This document shows, piece by piece, positions 52,623 to 64,000 of a stretch of 64,000 nt of DNA (positions are counted from its first letter, which is position 1; every line of letters starts with the position of its first letter). A model generated the notes under the pieces. That model was not told where the DNA came from. It ran no database searches and saw only the letters and a program-made list of their open reading frames with translations. A program made the translations under genes and the position numbers. This DNA is from JABSQH01 sp965230015 (GTDB taxonomy: Bacteria; Actinomycetota; Acidimicrobiia; Acidimicrobiales; Ilumatobacteraceae): NCBI GenBank assembly GCA_965230015.1, contig CBDDKF010000026.1, forward strand, positions 62,001 through 126,000, written 5' to 3'.

Positions 52623-54289
52623 CCGCCTCGGTACGCGTCTCGGTGGTCACTCCGGTGTACAACCCGCCCGTCGACGAGCTCGTCGCGTGCCTCGACTCGG
52701 TCGACACGCAGGCCGACGTCGAGTGGGAACACATCGTGGTCGACGACGCATCGACCGATCCGGCGATCGTCGCCGTGCTGCGGGCACGTCGGTCCGCGCG
52801 TCGGACCGTGATCGAGCGGACGGCGAACGGGGGCATCGTCGCAGCCACCAACGACGCGATCGCCCTGGCGCGCGGCGAGTTCGTGGTGTTGCTCGATCAC
52901 GATGATCTTCTCGCTCCGGATGCGTTGTCGACGATGATTGCTGCGGTCGACGACCACGCGCAGCCCGCGGCGGTCGGCGTGGTGTATAGCGACCACGACC
53001 TGCTGCGCCCCGACGGCCGATGCACGTCGCCGGTGTACAAGCCCGAGCTGTCGCCCGAACGACTGCGCAACCACAACTACATCACCCACCTCGTCGCCGT
53101 TCGCCGATCGGTGCTCCATGAACTCGGCGGACTGCGCAGCGGTTTCGACGGCGCGCAAGACCACGACCTGCTGCTACGGCTGATCGAGCGCGACGTCGAC
53201 GTGGTCCACGTACCGCGGATTCTCGCCCACTGGCGCCAGTCGTCGCGCAGCGTTGCGGCAGACCCGAGCAACAAACCCGACGCCTACGACGCCGGAGTGC
53301 GCGCCGTCCAGGATCACCTCGACCGCACGGGTACCGCCGCCGACGTCGTGCCAGGTGCGTGGCCCGGGACGTATCGCATCCACCGCCAGGTGCACGGACG
53401 GCCGACCGTGTCGATCGTGATTCCCTCTGCCGGCACCGTCGGCACGGTGTGGGGAGGTCGCCGGTGCTACGTCGAAGCGGCGATCGCCAGCATCGAGGAC
53501 CGCGCGACCGACATCTGTGAACGAGAGTACGTCGTGGTGCTCGACGGGTCGGCCGAGTCGTCGGTACGGCGTCGCCTCGACGCGCTCGTTCTGGGGAAGG
53601 TGCGCGTGGTCGAGTACGACGCCCCATTCAACTTCGCCGACAAGGTCAACCGTGGTGTCGCTGCATCGACCGGCGAGTTCGTGTTGTTGCTCAACGACGA
53701 CACAGAGTTGATCGAAGCGGGGAGCATCGACGAGATGGTCGGCTTGGCCCAGCTCGACGACGTCGGCATGGTCGGGGCACGCCTGTTGTTCGACGACGGC
53801 ACGATTCAGCATGCCGGTCACGTGTACAACCAGCACATCGATCACGCCTTCGTCGGGTGGCCCGGAGACCATCCGGGACCGCACCGGCTGCTCGCCGTGG
53901 AGCGGGAAGTGGGCGGTGTCACCGCTGCGGCGGCGATGCTCCGCCGGTCGGTCTACGACGCCGTCGGCGGTATGTCGCTGGACTTCGCGGCCAACTACAA
54001 CGACGTCGATCTGTCGATACGCGTGCGGGCGTCGGGGCGGCGCATCGTGTGGACGCCGCACGCCTGTTGGTATCACTTCGAATCGCGCACGAGAGCGGGG
54101 ACCGGCCAGCACGCGGTGTCGGCGCCCGAGATCGACACCTTGCTCGCCATCTGGGGTGAGGCGCTGTGGGATGATCCGTTCTACAACCCGAACCTGGCCG
54201 ATGGCCGCGCCGATTGGTTGGAGCGCCCTGGGCGATCGGGTGCGCCGCCCTACGTGGTGCTCGATGATGGACGGGTGAGCTGGGCGTGA
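52619..54289 (+). CDS. Double GT2 glycosyltransferase
   Basis: 556 residues from GTG 52619. The first domain has RVSVVTPVYNPPVDELVACL, IVVDDASTDP, ANGGIVAATNDAIALARGE and LLDHDDLLAPDAL. The second starts around 260 (TVSIVIPSAGTVGTVWG) with VLLLNDDTELIEAGSI and NYNDVDLSIRVRASG. This layout is common in O-antigen and rhamnan-type polymer synthesis. The first domain is a paralogue of that at 47387. The stop overlaps the next GT2 start by four bases. Confidence 0.8.
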   Translation: MTASVRVSVVTPVYNPPVDELVACLDSVDTQADVEWEHIVVDDASTDPAIVAVLRARRSARRTVIERTANGGIVAATNDAIALARGEFVVLLDHDDLLAPDALSTMIAAVDDHAQPAAVGVVYSDHDLLRPDGRCTSPVYKPELSPERLRNHNYITHLVAVRRSVLHELGGLRSGFDGAQDHDLLLRLIERDVDVVHVPRILAHWRQSSRSVAADPSNKPDAYDAGVRAVQDHLDRTGTAADVVPGAWPGTYRIHRQVHGRPTVSIVIPSAGTVGTVWGGRRCYVEAAIASIEDRATDICEREYVVVLDGSAESSVRRRLDALVLGKVRVVEYDAPFNFADKVNRGVAASTGEFVLLLNDDTELIEAGSIDEMVGLAQLDDVGMVGARLLFDDGTIQHAGHVYNQHIDHAFVGWPGDHPGPHRLLAVEREVGGVTAAAAMLRRSVYDAVGGMSLDFAANYNDVDLSIRVRASGRRIVWTPHACWYHFESRTRAGTGQHAVSAPEIDTLLAIWGEALWDDPFYNPNLADGRADWLERPGRSGAPPYVVLDDGRVSWA

Positions 54290-55128
54290 TCGTTGCCGTC
54301 GTCGTCACGTACTCCGCCCACGATGAGCTCACTCGGTGTGTGAAGGGGCTTGTCGAGGACGAGCTCGTCGATCGGGTGGTGGTCGTGGACAACAGCGGCC
54401 ACGCCGACCTTCCGGTGCACGAACGACTGGAAGTACTGACCGCCGCGCACAATGGAGGATTCGCCGGTGGGGCCAATCTCGGATTCGCCCGCGCAGCCGA
54501 ACTCGGCGCCGAGTGGGTGGCGTTGCTCAACGACGACATCGAGTTCCCGGGACCCTGGTTGCCGACGGTGCTCGCCGCGTTCGACCGTCCATCGATCGGA
54601 GCCGTGCAACCGTTGCTGATCGACGAGTCGGGCCGTGTGGAGAGCGCAGGGGTGGTGCTCGATCGGTACGGTGCGGGCACCGACGCGTACCGCGCCGAAT
54701 CGGCTGATGTCCTCCCACGCGAGACGTTCCCCATCGGCATGTTCACCGGCGGCGCGGTGGTGTTCCGCCCCGACTTTCTTGGTGACACCGGTGGTTTCGA
54801 CGAGCGGTTCTTCCTGTACTACGAAGACGTCGATCTCGCCCGGCGGGGTACTGAGCATGGATGGACCTACCGGTGTGCGCCCGCGGCCCAGGTGTTGCAC
54901 CGTCCGGGGACGTCGTCGTCGAAGCTCGGCGACGAGGTGGTGTATCTCCGCGAGCGCAACCGGCTGTGGTCGGCCGTGCGCCACGAACGGTGGCCTGTGG
55001 TATTGCGCGCCTTCGGGCTCTCGTTGCGCCGCTGTCGGCACGAGCCGCGTCGAGCCCACGTGCGCGCGCTGTTCGCCGGGGTCGCTGGTGCACCGGCGCG
55101 TTTGTTCGAACGGCGGCGCGCCCGATGA
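54286..55128 (+). CDS. Glycosyltransferase family 2 protein
   Basis: 280 residues from GTG 54286. It begins IVAVVVTYSAHDELTRCV, with VVVDNSGHADLP, NGGFAGGANLGFARA, a WVALLNDDIEFPG metal site and FFLYYEDVDLARRGTEHG for the catalytic Asp. It fits the rhamnosyltransferase-like GT2 group. The gene is coupled on both sides (GTGA and ATGA overlaps), so translation of the three is probably linked. Donor unknown. Confidence 0.8.
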   Translation: MIVAVVVTYSAHDELTRCVKGLVEDELVDRVVVVDNSGHADLPVHERLEVLTAAHNGGFAGGANLGFARAAELGAEWVALLNDDIEFPGPWLPTVLAAFDRPSIGAVQPLLIDESGRVESAGVVLDRYGAGTDAYRAESADVLPRETFPIGMFTGGAVVFRPDFLGDTGGFDERFFLYYEDVDLARRGTEHGWTYRCAPAAQVLHRPGTSSSKLGDEVVYLRERNRLWSAVRHERWPVVLRAFGLSLRRCRHEPRRAHVRALFAGVAGAPARLFERRRAR

Positions 55129-56729
55129 CTGCGCTCGACGAACGGGCCATCGACGAGCGGCGTCGGGCCGGCGGACGTGGTATCGCCTGGTGGCCGGCAG
55201 CCGGCCTCATCGGCGTGCTGGCGCTGATGTGGATTCTTGCGGTGCCGCCGTCGGCCGGACCCGACGAGCCGAGCCATCTCGTACGCAGTGCCGCGCTCGT
55301 TCGATGGCAACTCGACGACCAATCCGGCCGCGGTCTGTTCGAGCTCCCACCGTGGGTCGGATTCCCCGACCCGGTGTGCTACGCCTTCGAGCCGTTCACG
55401 CCGGCCGAGTGTGCGTCGTTTGCCGATCGTCCCACCGGACCGGACGTGACGCTGCAAACCCGCGCCGCGGACTATCAGGTGTGGGGCCATCTCCTTCCTG
55501 GCGTGGGCACACTCGCGCCGGCCAACGCGTCGCCGTACGCGTCGCGCATCCTCGACGCAGCGCTCCCGGTTGCGCTGGTCGCCGGGGCGCTCGTTGCGGC
55601 AGCGCGCCGAGGTTGGTTGCGTGCCAGCGGCGTGCTGCTCGCGCTCACGCCGATGGCGTGGTTCGTGTTCGCCGTGGTTAATCCATCCGGGCTCGTCGTG
55701 GCAGGAGGGATCGCCCTGGCTGCCGGGTTGTTTCTCGGGGGCCGCGATCCGACGACCAGTCACCGTTGGCTGATGGCTGCCGGCTGGGCTGCGCTCACGC
55801 TGCCTCGACGCGACGGAATGATCTGGGCGGGGGTATTGCTGTCGATCGGCCTACTGTTCGTGCCACTCGGACTTCGCCAATGGTGGCGGCTCCTCGGCCG
55901 ATGGCCACAGATCGTGGTGGTCGGCTCGACCGTGGCCACGCTGGCATGGGCGGCGCGCAGCGACACGCGAGCGGTCGCCGGCCTCTTCCTCGTCCCACTC
56001 CTGCCCATCTGTACCGAACTGCTGCGGCGAGGTTGGACGGCGCCGATGATGCGCAGTCGGAACCGGCGCATCGTGGCAGTGGTTGTCGCACTCCCGATCG
56101 TTGTCGTCGCGTTGTACGGCGTGATGGCGCTGCGACCCGGCGGGTTCGACCGGGATCTGTTGCGCATCGTGGTGGGCCAGACCGGGCTGCACCTGGAGGA
56201 AGCGATCGGGCTACTCGGCTGGCTCGACACTCCCGTACCGGTGTCGATGGTGCTGTTGTGGTTGGCCGGGATCGGTGTGCTCGTCGGTGTGGCGTTGTTC
56301 GTCGATGCTCGATTGGCGCTCGGCGCCGCAACGGTGACGCTCGCTGCGGCGATCGTCGGCTCATGGGTGTTGGAGATGGCCCAGGGCGAAGCGACGGGCA
56401 CGTATTGGCAGGGCCGCTACTACCTGCCGCTGCTCGTGGCAGTCCCGATCGCCCTGGCGTGCGCAGGCGACGATCGCAGCCCCGAGCTGCGCCGCGTGGG
56501 ACGTGTGGTTGGCGCAGTCGCGCTCGTCGTGGCCAACGTGGCCCTGGCTGCGGCGATGCGCCGCTGGGGCGTCGGCATTGCGGGGCCGATGGTGCCCTGG
56601 TCGTGGGACACGTACAACGCGCCGATCCCGCCGATCGCACTTCTCGGGGCGCACGCTGCTGCGTCGGTCGGGTTGTGGTGGTGGATCGACCGGGTCAGTG
56701 CGCCCGAGTCGACCGCACTCAGGCCGTAA
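55125..56729 (+). CDS. DUF2142 family membrane protein
   Basis: 534 residues from ATG 55125. A first hydrophobic helix (AAGLIGVLALMWILAV) is followed by PPSAGPDEPSHLVRSAALV, the hallmark of DUF2142, and then about ten more spans. GTYWQGRYYLPLLVAVPIA near the C-terminus is also typical. Such proteins are thought to be GT-C-like transferases of surface glycans, but no activity is proven. It closes the plus-strand operon and overlaps the converging HhH-GPD gene by 11 bases. Confidence 0.8.
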   Translation: MTALDERAIDERRRAGGRGIAWWPAAGLIGVLALMWILAVPPSAGPDEPSHLVRSAALVRWQLDDQSGRGLFELPPWVGFPDPVCYAFEPFTPAECASFADRPTGPDVTLQTRAADYQVWGHLLPGVGTLAPANASPYASRILDAALPVALVAGALVAAARRGWLRASGVLLALTPMAWFVFAVVNPSGLVVAGGIALAAGLFLGGRDPTTSHRWLMAAGWAALTLPRRDGMIWAGVLLSIGLLFVPLGLRQWWRLLGRWPQIVVVGSTVATLAWAARSDTRAVAGLFLVPLLPICTELLRRGWTAPMMRSRNRRIVAVVVALPIVVVALYGVMALRPGGFDRDLLRIVVGQTGLHLEEAIGLLGWLDTPVPVSMVLLWLAGIGVLVGVALFVDARLALGAATVTLAAAIVGSWVLEMAQGEATGTYWQGRYYLPLLVAVPIALACAGDDRSPELRRVGRVVGAVALVVANVALAAAMRRWGVGIAGPMVPWSWDTYNAPIPPIALLGAHAAASVGLWWWIDRVSAPESTALRP

Positions 56730-57309
56730 TCGGGCGGTCCTGCTTGTCCTTCTTGGCTGCCTTCTGCGCCTTCTTCCAGGCGCGCACCGCCTGCAGCGAT
56801 TCGTCGTCGTGGATGTCGGCGACCGAGCGCGGCGTGTCGTCGCCGAACTTCCCGGCGGCCTTCTGCCAACCCGTCGGTGTGACGCCCTGTGTCTTGGCGA
56901 GCAGCGCAACGAAGATCTTCGACTTCTCGTCGCCGTAGCCCGGCAGCGCCTTCAGCCGGCGGTACAGCTGGGCGCCGTCGTCGACGTCACGCCACAGATT
57001 GCGTGCCTCGCCGTCGTACTCGTCGACCAGCGCCGTGCACACCGCATGGATCCGCTTGCCCATCGAGCCGGGGAAGCGGTGGATCGCCGGCTTCTCGGCA
57101 CACACCGCGACGAAGTCGTCGACGTCCATCGCGGCGATCTTCGCCGGGTCGAGATGGCCCAGCCGTTCGCGCAGTGTGGCGGGCCCCTTGAACGCCCACT
57201 CCATCGGCACCTGCTGGTCGAGGAGCATCCCGATCAACAGCGCATTGCCGTCGCCGTTGAGCAGCGCATCGGCCTCGGTCTCGCCCGTGATGTACAAGGT
57301 TCCGGCCAT
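56719..57309 (-). CDS. HhH-GPD-type base-excision DNA repair protein
   Basis: 196 residues. LLIGMLLDQQVPMEWAFKGP is the start of the HhH-GPD fold, and the helix-hairpin-helix itself is in KALPGYGDEKSKIFVALLA. The length and the C-terminal Lys-rich end (AWKKAQKAAKKDKQ) match the actinobacterial TIGR03252-like group. It is presumed to act on damaged bases in DNA, with its lesion not defined. Single gene; upstream lies the 315-base gap before aceE's end. Confidence 0.8.
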   Translation of the reverse strand: MAGTLYITGETEADALLNGDGNALLIGMLLDQQVPMEWAFKGPATLRERLGHLDPAKIAAMDVDDFVAVCAEKPAIHRFPGSMGKRIHAVCTALVDEYDGEARNLWRDVDDGAQLYRRLKALPGYGDEKSKIFVALLAKTQGVTPTGWQKAAGKFGDDTPRSVADIHDDESLQAVRAWKKAQKAAKKDKQDRPITA

Positions 57310-57624
57310 GCGATCAGGCTAACGCCTGGTCAGGCTCGGTCGGCCTGGCGGCCTTTGCCTCGGCTCCCGTGCTCCCGCCGCTGCGCTCTGGTCGCCTGCC
57401 CGCGCGAACGCGATCCGGTGGCGCCAACGCGTGCTCAGGTGCTCTCGGGGCCGGCGGCGCGACCGCCAGGGAGCCCGCCTGGCGACGGAGCTTCCAACCG
57501 TGAGGTCCGCTGACGTGCAGGGAGCTCCGTCGAATCGTTCACGGCCGCCGAGGGGAAGCGCCAGCGACCGAGGCTGGCGATCGGCCGTCCGACCTTGCGG
57601 TTCACCGGCTCGACGTAAGGCCGA
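57310..57624. other. 315-base stretch without a gene
   Basis: It lies between the start of the HhH-GPD gene and the end of aceE. I find no coding frame with a domain and no tRNA. The only pairing noticed is gatcggcc (57579-57586) with ggccgatc (57619-57626), too far apart to call a terminator. Confidence 0.5.
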
Positions 57625-60354
<2,730 letters not shown>

Positions 60355-60427
60355 GTCCCCAGTCTCTCACCGTTACCGGCGGGTACGCACCGAGATGCGC
60401 CAGAGATCGGTGAACTGCGATCTGGGG

Positions 60428-62236
60428 TCAGGGACCGACCCACCAACCGGTGGTATCGAAGACGGTCTGCGACAACCGGTTCGTGTACACGCACAGCCGG
60501 CCGTCGTCGGTGACGCCGGTGGTGACCGAGTTGGCCATCGCCACGCCAGCGGGGGCGTTGATCGACGACGTCGCCGGTCGGTCGCCGCAGCCGTATGCCG
60601 TGGTGAATCCACGGCTTGAGGGGCGCACCATGGTGAGGGTTCCCGACACGGCCGCTGCGTCAGGTGGGGCAACCCGGGCATCGATCGTTTGCGCAGCGCC
60701 GTGCACCGGCGCCCAGCCGAAGCTGGCGTCGCGGGTGTCGATGGTGCGGGTCGACGGGGCCGAAACGAAGGCGAGGCCGTTGGTCGCTTCGGCGACGAAC
60801 GTGCCCGTGAGGTCGACCAGCACGTCGACCGGAGAACTCGCGGCCACACAAATCTCGTTGGTCGATCGGGTCGGCACGAAGGCCGCAGAGGCCACCGACT
60901 CGCCTGGTCGATAGTTGGTGTTGGAAACCGTCGGCTGGTCGCCATCGCATGGGTAGGCGCGCAGGTTGCCGCCGCGATCTGCGTTGGTCGCCGTGAGGGT
61001 CACGGCGACGGCGTCCGCCTCCGGCGGCGTGGCCACGCGCACGACACTGGCGCGCCCCGAGTTGCGGGTGTCGACGAGGCGTTGCAGCGCCGTCGTGCGC
61101 AGGAGCGCGCCCCCGTCGCCCTCGACGAATACACCCTGCAGGTCGACGACGACATCGGTCGCCGAGTGGGCGTACACACAGACCTCACCGTCGCGGACCG
61201 GCGCGATCGCCATCGCCCCGCGCGACTGCCCAGCGGTGTAGTTGACGCTCGAACCGGGAGGCGTTCCCGCCGAACACTGATGGGCAGCGAGATAACCGTT
61301 TGCGCCGGGTTCGGCCGCGGTGACCTGCACGGCGACCGCCGACACATCGGTGGGTTCGACATCTTCGGGCAAGAACGGCTCGAGGTCGAGGCGCAGCGTC
61401 GAACGGGCGGGTTGCCGTCCTGGCGATGCGTCGCGGGTGTCGATCATGCGCACCGGCTCGACGGGGACGAACGACGACGGTGGGCCCGACGCCGCTGGGA
61501 GGTTGACGTCGCCCGCAACACGATTGCTCGTGGCCACATCGGCGGTGAGCTGATCGGCAATCAAGATCGAACGCTGGCGGTAGCCGTTCGGCGACAGGTG
61601 CACCCCGTCGGCGCTCGGGTACTGCCCGGTGGCGAACTCGGCTGGCCAATCCCAGGTCCAGAAGTCGTCGCGCTCAGACGCGATCTGGGCGAGCGCTGCG
61701 TTCCAGTTGTTCTGTTGCTCGAGGAACGGCGATCGCTGCAGGCGCGTGATCATCGGCCACCAGATCTTCTTGCCGGGGCCGATCGCGTCGACAACATGCA
61801 TGATCGCTCGGCGGGCGCAGTTGATGTTGGTCTTGCAGAACCCGCTGTCGTTGGCACCGATGTTGACCATCACCACAGGCGCATCCCACCCCTGCGCGCG
61901 CCACGTCTCGATCCAGTAGCTGGCCTTCAACTCGTTCTGTACCGGCTCGTTGCCCGCGCTGATCGCCACACCGCCCCGGAAGCGGATCGGCCCCCACCCG
62001 CGGGCTGCGAGCTGGTCGGGCAGCGTCGGCGAGTAGGCCCCGTGCCCGTGCAGCACCGAGTCGCCGATCAGCGTGATCGGTCCCAGCGGGCCGGGGTTGG
62101 GAAGGGTGAAGTCGAACACCGAAGGTGCGGCGTCGGCGCGCTCGGCGCGTTCGGTCAGCGCGGGGAGAGCGGCGGCCATGACGGCAGCGGTGACGAGCAG
62201 CGCACGCAGAGAGCGTCGCCGAAGCGGGGTTGACAC
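60428..62236 (-). CDS. Secreted SGNH hydrolase with three DTR-type repeats
   Basis: 602 residues from GTG 62236. A signal peptide (RRRSLRALLVTAAVMAAALP, cut near ADA-AP) leads to the SGNH domain: block I LIGDSVLHGHG, block III VNIGANDSGF and the His block DGVHLSPNGY. After residue 260 there are three repeats of about 110 residues, each opening with a R-x-I/V-D-T-R sequence (RMIDTRDAS, RLVDTRNSG, RTIDTRDAS). The hydrolase may act on acylated wall glycan. The repeats may bind the cell surface. Start faces rnhA at 62292. Confidence 0.8.
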   Translation of the reverse strand: MSTPLRRRSLRALLVTAAVMAAALPALTERAERADAAPSVFDFTLPNPGPLGPITLIGDSVLHGHGAYSPTLPDQLAARGWGPIRFRGGVAISAGNEPVQNELKASYWIETWRAQGWDAPVVMVNIGANDSGFCKTNINCARRAIMHVVDAIGPGKKIWWPMITRLQRSPFLEQQNNWNAALAQIASERDDFWTWDWPAEFATGQYPSADGVHLSPNGYRQRSILIADQLTADVATSNRVAGDVNLPAASGPPSSFVPVEPVRMIDTRDASPGRQPARSTLRLDLEPFLPEDVEPTDVSAVAVQVTAAEPGANGYLAAHQCSAGTPPGSSVNYTAGQSRGAMAIAPVRDGEVCVYAHSATDVVVDLQGVFVEGDGGALLRTTALQRLVDTRNSGRASVVRVATPPEADAVAVTLTATNADRGGNLRAYPCDGDQPTVSNTNYRPGESVASAAFVPTRSTNEICVAASSPVDVLVDLTGTFVAEATNGLAFVSAPSTRTIDTRDASFGWAPVHGAAQTIDARVAPPDAAAVSGTLTMVRPSSRGFTTAYGCGDRPATSSINAPAGVAMANSVTTGVTDDGRLCVYTNRLSQTVFDTTGWWVGP

Positions 62237-62291
62237 GACCCTCAAAAGTAGTGACCCCGTTCGCCGAAGGAACGACGTAGCCTGCGATTTC

Positions 62292-62747
62292 GTGTCCGAT
62301 TCCCGCGCCGCCCGTCCGCTCGTCGTGTACACCGACGGGGCGTGCAGCGGAAACCCCGGACCGGGTGGTTGGGGGTGGGCGGTGGCGCCACGTGGTGAAC
62401 CATCCGGATCAGGTGGCGAGCGCTCGACGACCAACCAGCGGATGGAGATCTACGCGGTGCTCGACGCGCTGCGCACGCTTCCCGAGCGGCCCATCGAGAT
62501 CGTGTCCGACTCGACCTACGTCGTGAACTGCTTCCGCGACGGATGGTGGGTGCGTTGGGAGCGCAACGGCTGGAAGAACTCCAAAAAGCAGCCGGTGGCC
62601 AACACCGACCTCTGGCAGCCGTTGATCGACCTGGTGCGCCACGACCTCGACGCCGGTGCGGTGCGATTTCGCTGGGTCAAGGGACACAGCGGCGACCCGA
62701 TGAACGACATCGCCGATCGCCTTGCCGTCGCCGCAGTGCCGAGGTGA
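62292..62747 (+). CDS. rnhA: Ribonuclease HI
   Basis: 151 residues from GTG 62292. The four catalytic acids are D15 (YTDGACSGNPG), E52 (RMEIY), D73 (VSDSTYV) and the late Asp in MNDIADRL. The basic handle WERNGWKNSKKQPVANTDLW is present. It cuts the RNA strand of RNA-DNA hybrids during replication and repair. Longer in-frame starts run into the divergent SGNH gene and are not needed. Confidence 0.92.
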   Translation: MSDSRAARPLVVYTDGACSGNPGPGGWGWAVAPRGEPSGSGGERSTTNQRMEIYAVLDALRTLPERPIEIVSDSTYVVNCFRDGWWVRWERNGWKNSKKQPVANTDLWQPLIDLVRHDLDAGAVRFRWVKGHSGDPMNDIADRLAVAAVPR

Positions 62748-62858
62748 CGCGGCTCGTGTGACGTTCGCCAAGAACGGCTCAAGGGCGGCGTCGTCTCCGT
62801 CGATCAATCTCCCGTGGTGACCGTTCCGCCGCGTACAGCGATATTACAGTTTCATGAC

Positions 62859-64000
62859 GTGCCGCCTCGCCCTGATCGCCGCCGTGGTGTGACGCGCCTG
62901 CTCACCGCCACTGTGGGCGCGTTCACGATGCTGGTCGCGGCGTTGGTCATCGTGGTCGCTGCCCCGGCCGCCCCTGCTGCAGCGGCGCCGAACGACATCA
63001 TCGCCATCGAGATCGAAGGCGTCGGGTTCGGCCATGGGCGGGGCATGAGCCAGTGGGGTGCCTACGGCTGGGCGGTCGACGAAGGCTGGACGTGGCAGCA
63101 GATCCTCGACCACTACTACGGGGGCACTTCGCTGAGCTCCGTGCCGGCTGGTGGGCGGATTCGCGTGCGGCTCACCGACCTCGACGGTCAAGGCACGGTC
63201 GGCTTCATTTCGCACAACGGTGGGGTGCAGTGGAACGGCCAAACCCGCACTTCGATGTACGCAGTCGAGACCCAGCAGGGCACCTTCGACGTCTACGGCA
63301 GCAACTCGCGTGCGTGTCCGGGGGCAACTGCGCTCACGGTGCCCAACGGCCCGCTCTCGAACGGCTCGGGCGGCGATGGCGTCCGACAGGTCCAGACGTT
63401 CTTGTCGGCGTACCACGACAACGCAATCGCCATCGACGGTGACTTCGGTCCACAAACGCAGGCCATCCTCACCAGCTGGCAGCAGTCGGAGGGGCTCACC
63501 GCCGACGGCGTGTGGAACCAGAACGACGCCGACCGCGCCCGGTCGACGATCAGCTCCGACACCGGACAGGTGTCGTGGAGCAAGCTCGGGACCGCCAGCG
63601 GTGTGCTGACCTTCTCCACTGCCGAGGGCGACAACTCCGGCACCAGCGCCACGAACGTGCTCGGACTGTGCGAGCCCGGCGGCTCGGTCACCCACTATCG
63701 GGGAACGATCGACGTGCGCTCGACCGGCGACGGCAACCGGGTGGTCAACGACGTCAAAGTCGAGGACTACTTGCGCGGTGTGGTGCCCAAGGAGATCTCG
63801 GCCAGCTGGGCCGATGCCGGAGGTGGCCGCGGGGCCAACGCAGTGCGCGCCCAAGCGGTGGCTGCCCGATCGTACGGCTTGCAACAAAACCGCTACTCGT
63901 ACGCGTCGACGTGCGACACCCAGTCGTGCCAGGTGTACTTCGGATCGGCGTCGCGAGCGACCGCCAACGGTGCACCGCGGCTGGTCGAGGACTTCCGCAC
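62859..64000 (+). CDS. SpoIID/LytB domain protein with peptidoglycan-binding insert (C-terminus cut by window edge)
   Basis: At least 380 residues from GTG 62859; GTG 62889 is an alternative. A basic N-terminus and the hydrophobic stretch FTMLVAALVIVVAAPAAPAA form a signal peptide. The SpoIID fold starts with EGVGFGHGRGMSQWGAYGW. Residues about 170-222 are a peptidoglycan-binding-like insert (GVRQVQTFL, IDGDFGPQTQAIL, LTADGVWNQ). The fold then resumes, and LRGVVPKEISASW holds the catalytic Glu near 311. SpoIID-type enzymes are lytic transglycosylases of peptidoglycan. The frame is still open at the edge. Confidence 0.82.
   Translation, partial: MPPRPDRRRGVTRLLTATVGAFTMLVAALVIVVAAPAAPAAAAPNDIIAIEIEGVGFGHGRGMSQWGAYGWAVDEGWTWQQILDHYYGGTSLSSVPAGGRIRVRLTDLDGQGTVGFISHNGGVQWNGQTRTSMYAVETQQGTFDVYGSNSRACPGATALTVPNGPLSNGSGGDGVRQVQTFLSAYHDNAIAIDGDFGPQTQAILTSWQQSEGLTADGVWNQNDADRARSTISSDTGQVSWSKLGTASGVLTFSTAEGDNSGTSATNVLGLCEPGGSVTHYRGTIDVRSTGDGNRVVNDVKVEDYLRGVVPKEISASWADAGGGRGANAVRAQAVAARSYGLQQNRYSYASTCDTQSCQVYFGSASRATANGAPRLVEDFR

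Overview
The window is high-GC, tightly packed DNA from an actinobacterium. A mycothiol-dependent-isomerase family gene, a homodimeric-type AceE, a TIGR03252-like HhH-GPD gene, many GTG starts and many 4-nt start/stop overlaps all point that way. An acidimicrobial lineage such as Ilumatobacter is my best guess, from gene content only. No rRNA, tRNA, CRISPR array, integrase or transposase was seen.

Layout. 1-4575 is a mixed flank: a partial sulfotransferase, a small membrane-anchored protein, a MDMPI-like enzyme, a small unknown protein, an alpha/beta-hydrolase fold protein and a PhyH-type dioxygenase. From 4633 to about 56.7 kb there is one long cell-surface glycan region made of alternating operons. 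(a) 4633-9784 (minus): galE, SMP-30 lactonase, SDR, D-2-hydroxyacid dehydrogenase, NeuA-type cytidylyltransferase and GT2. (b) 9970-12339 (plus): a GT4-DUF115 fusion. (c) 12321-18846 (minus): GT fusions, a polytopic membrane protein and a membrane-anchored sulfotransferase. (d) 18905-26053 (plus): GT2, acyl carrier protein, acyl-adenylating enzyme, ketoacyl reductase-like SDR, a frameshifted PseH-like acetyltransferase, pseI and pseG. (e) 26068-28918 (minus): pseB, pseC and a SpsF-type cytidylyltransferase. Arms (d) and (e) together hold a complete-looking pseudaminic acid (nonulosonic acid) pathway apart from the frameshift. (f) 29037-44908: a polysialyltransferase-like gene, two separate Wzm/Wzt-type ABC exporters, a polyprenyl-phosphate sugar transferase, several GT2 enzymes, methyltransferase/GT fusions and a sulfotransferase. 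(g) 44946-56729: large multi-domain GTs, a HAD-superfamily giant, two small coiled-coil proteins and a DUF2142 membrane protein.

The right flank (56719-64000) is housekeeping and secreted functions: an HhH-GPD DNA-repair protein, aceE, a secreted SGNH hydrolase with three DTR-type repeats, rnhA and a partial SpoIID/LytB protein with an embedded peptidoglycan-binding insert.

Working model (inference). The region builds one or more lipid-linked, nonulosonic-acid-containing, probably sulfated and methylated cell-wall glycopolymers. Sugar nucleotides come from galE, the Pse genes and the galE-operon pathway. The polyprenyl-phosphate sugar transferase primes the chain, many GTs extend it, and two ABC exporters move product out. 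The most unusual element is the ACP-ligase-SDR trio placed directly before the PseH-like gene and pseI. It could feed a dedicated acyl group to the amino sugar. Teichulosonic acids, which are actinobacterial wall polymers containing Pse or Kdn, are the closest described precedent.
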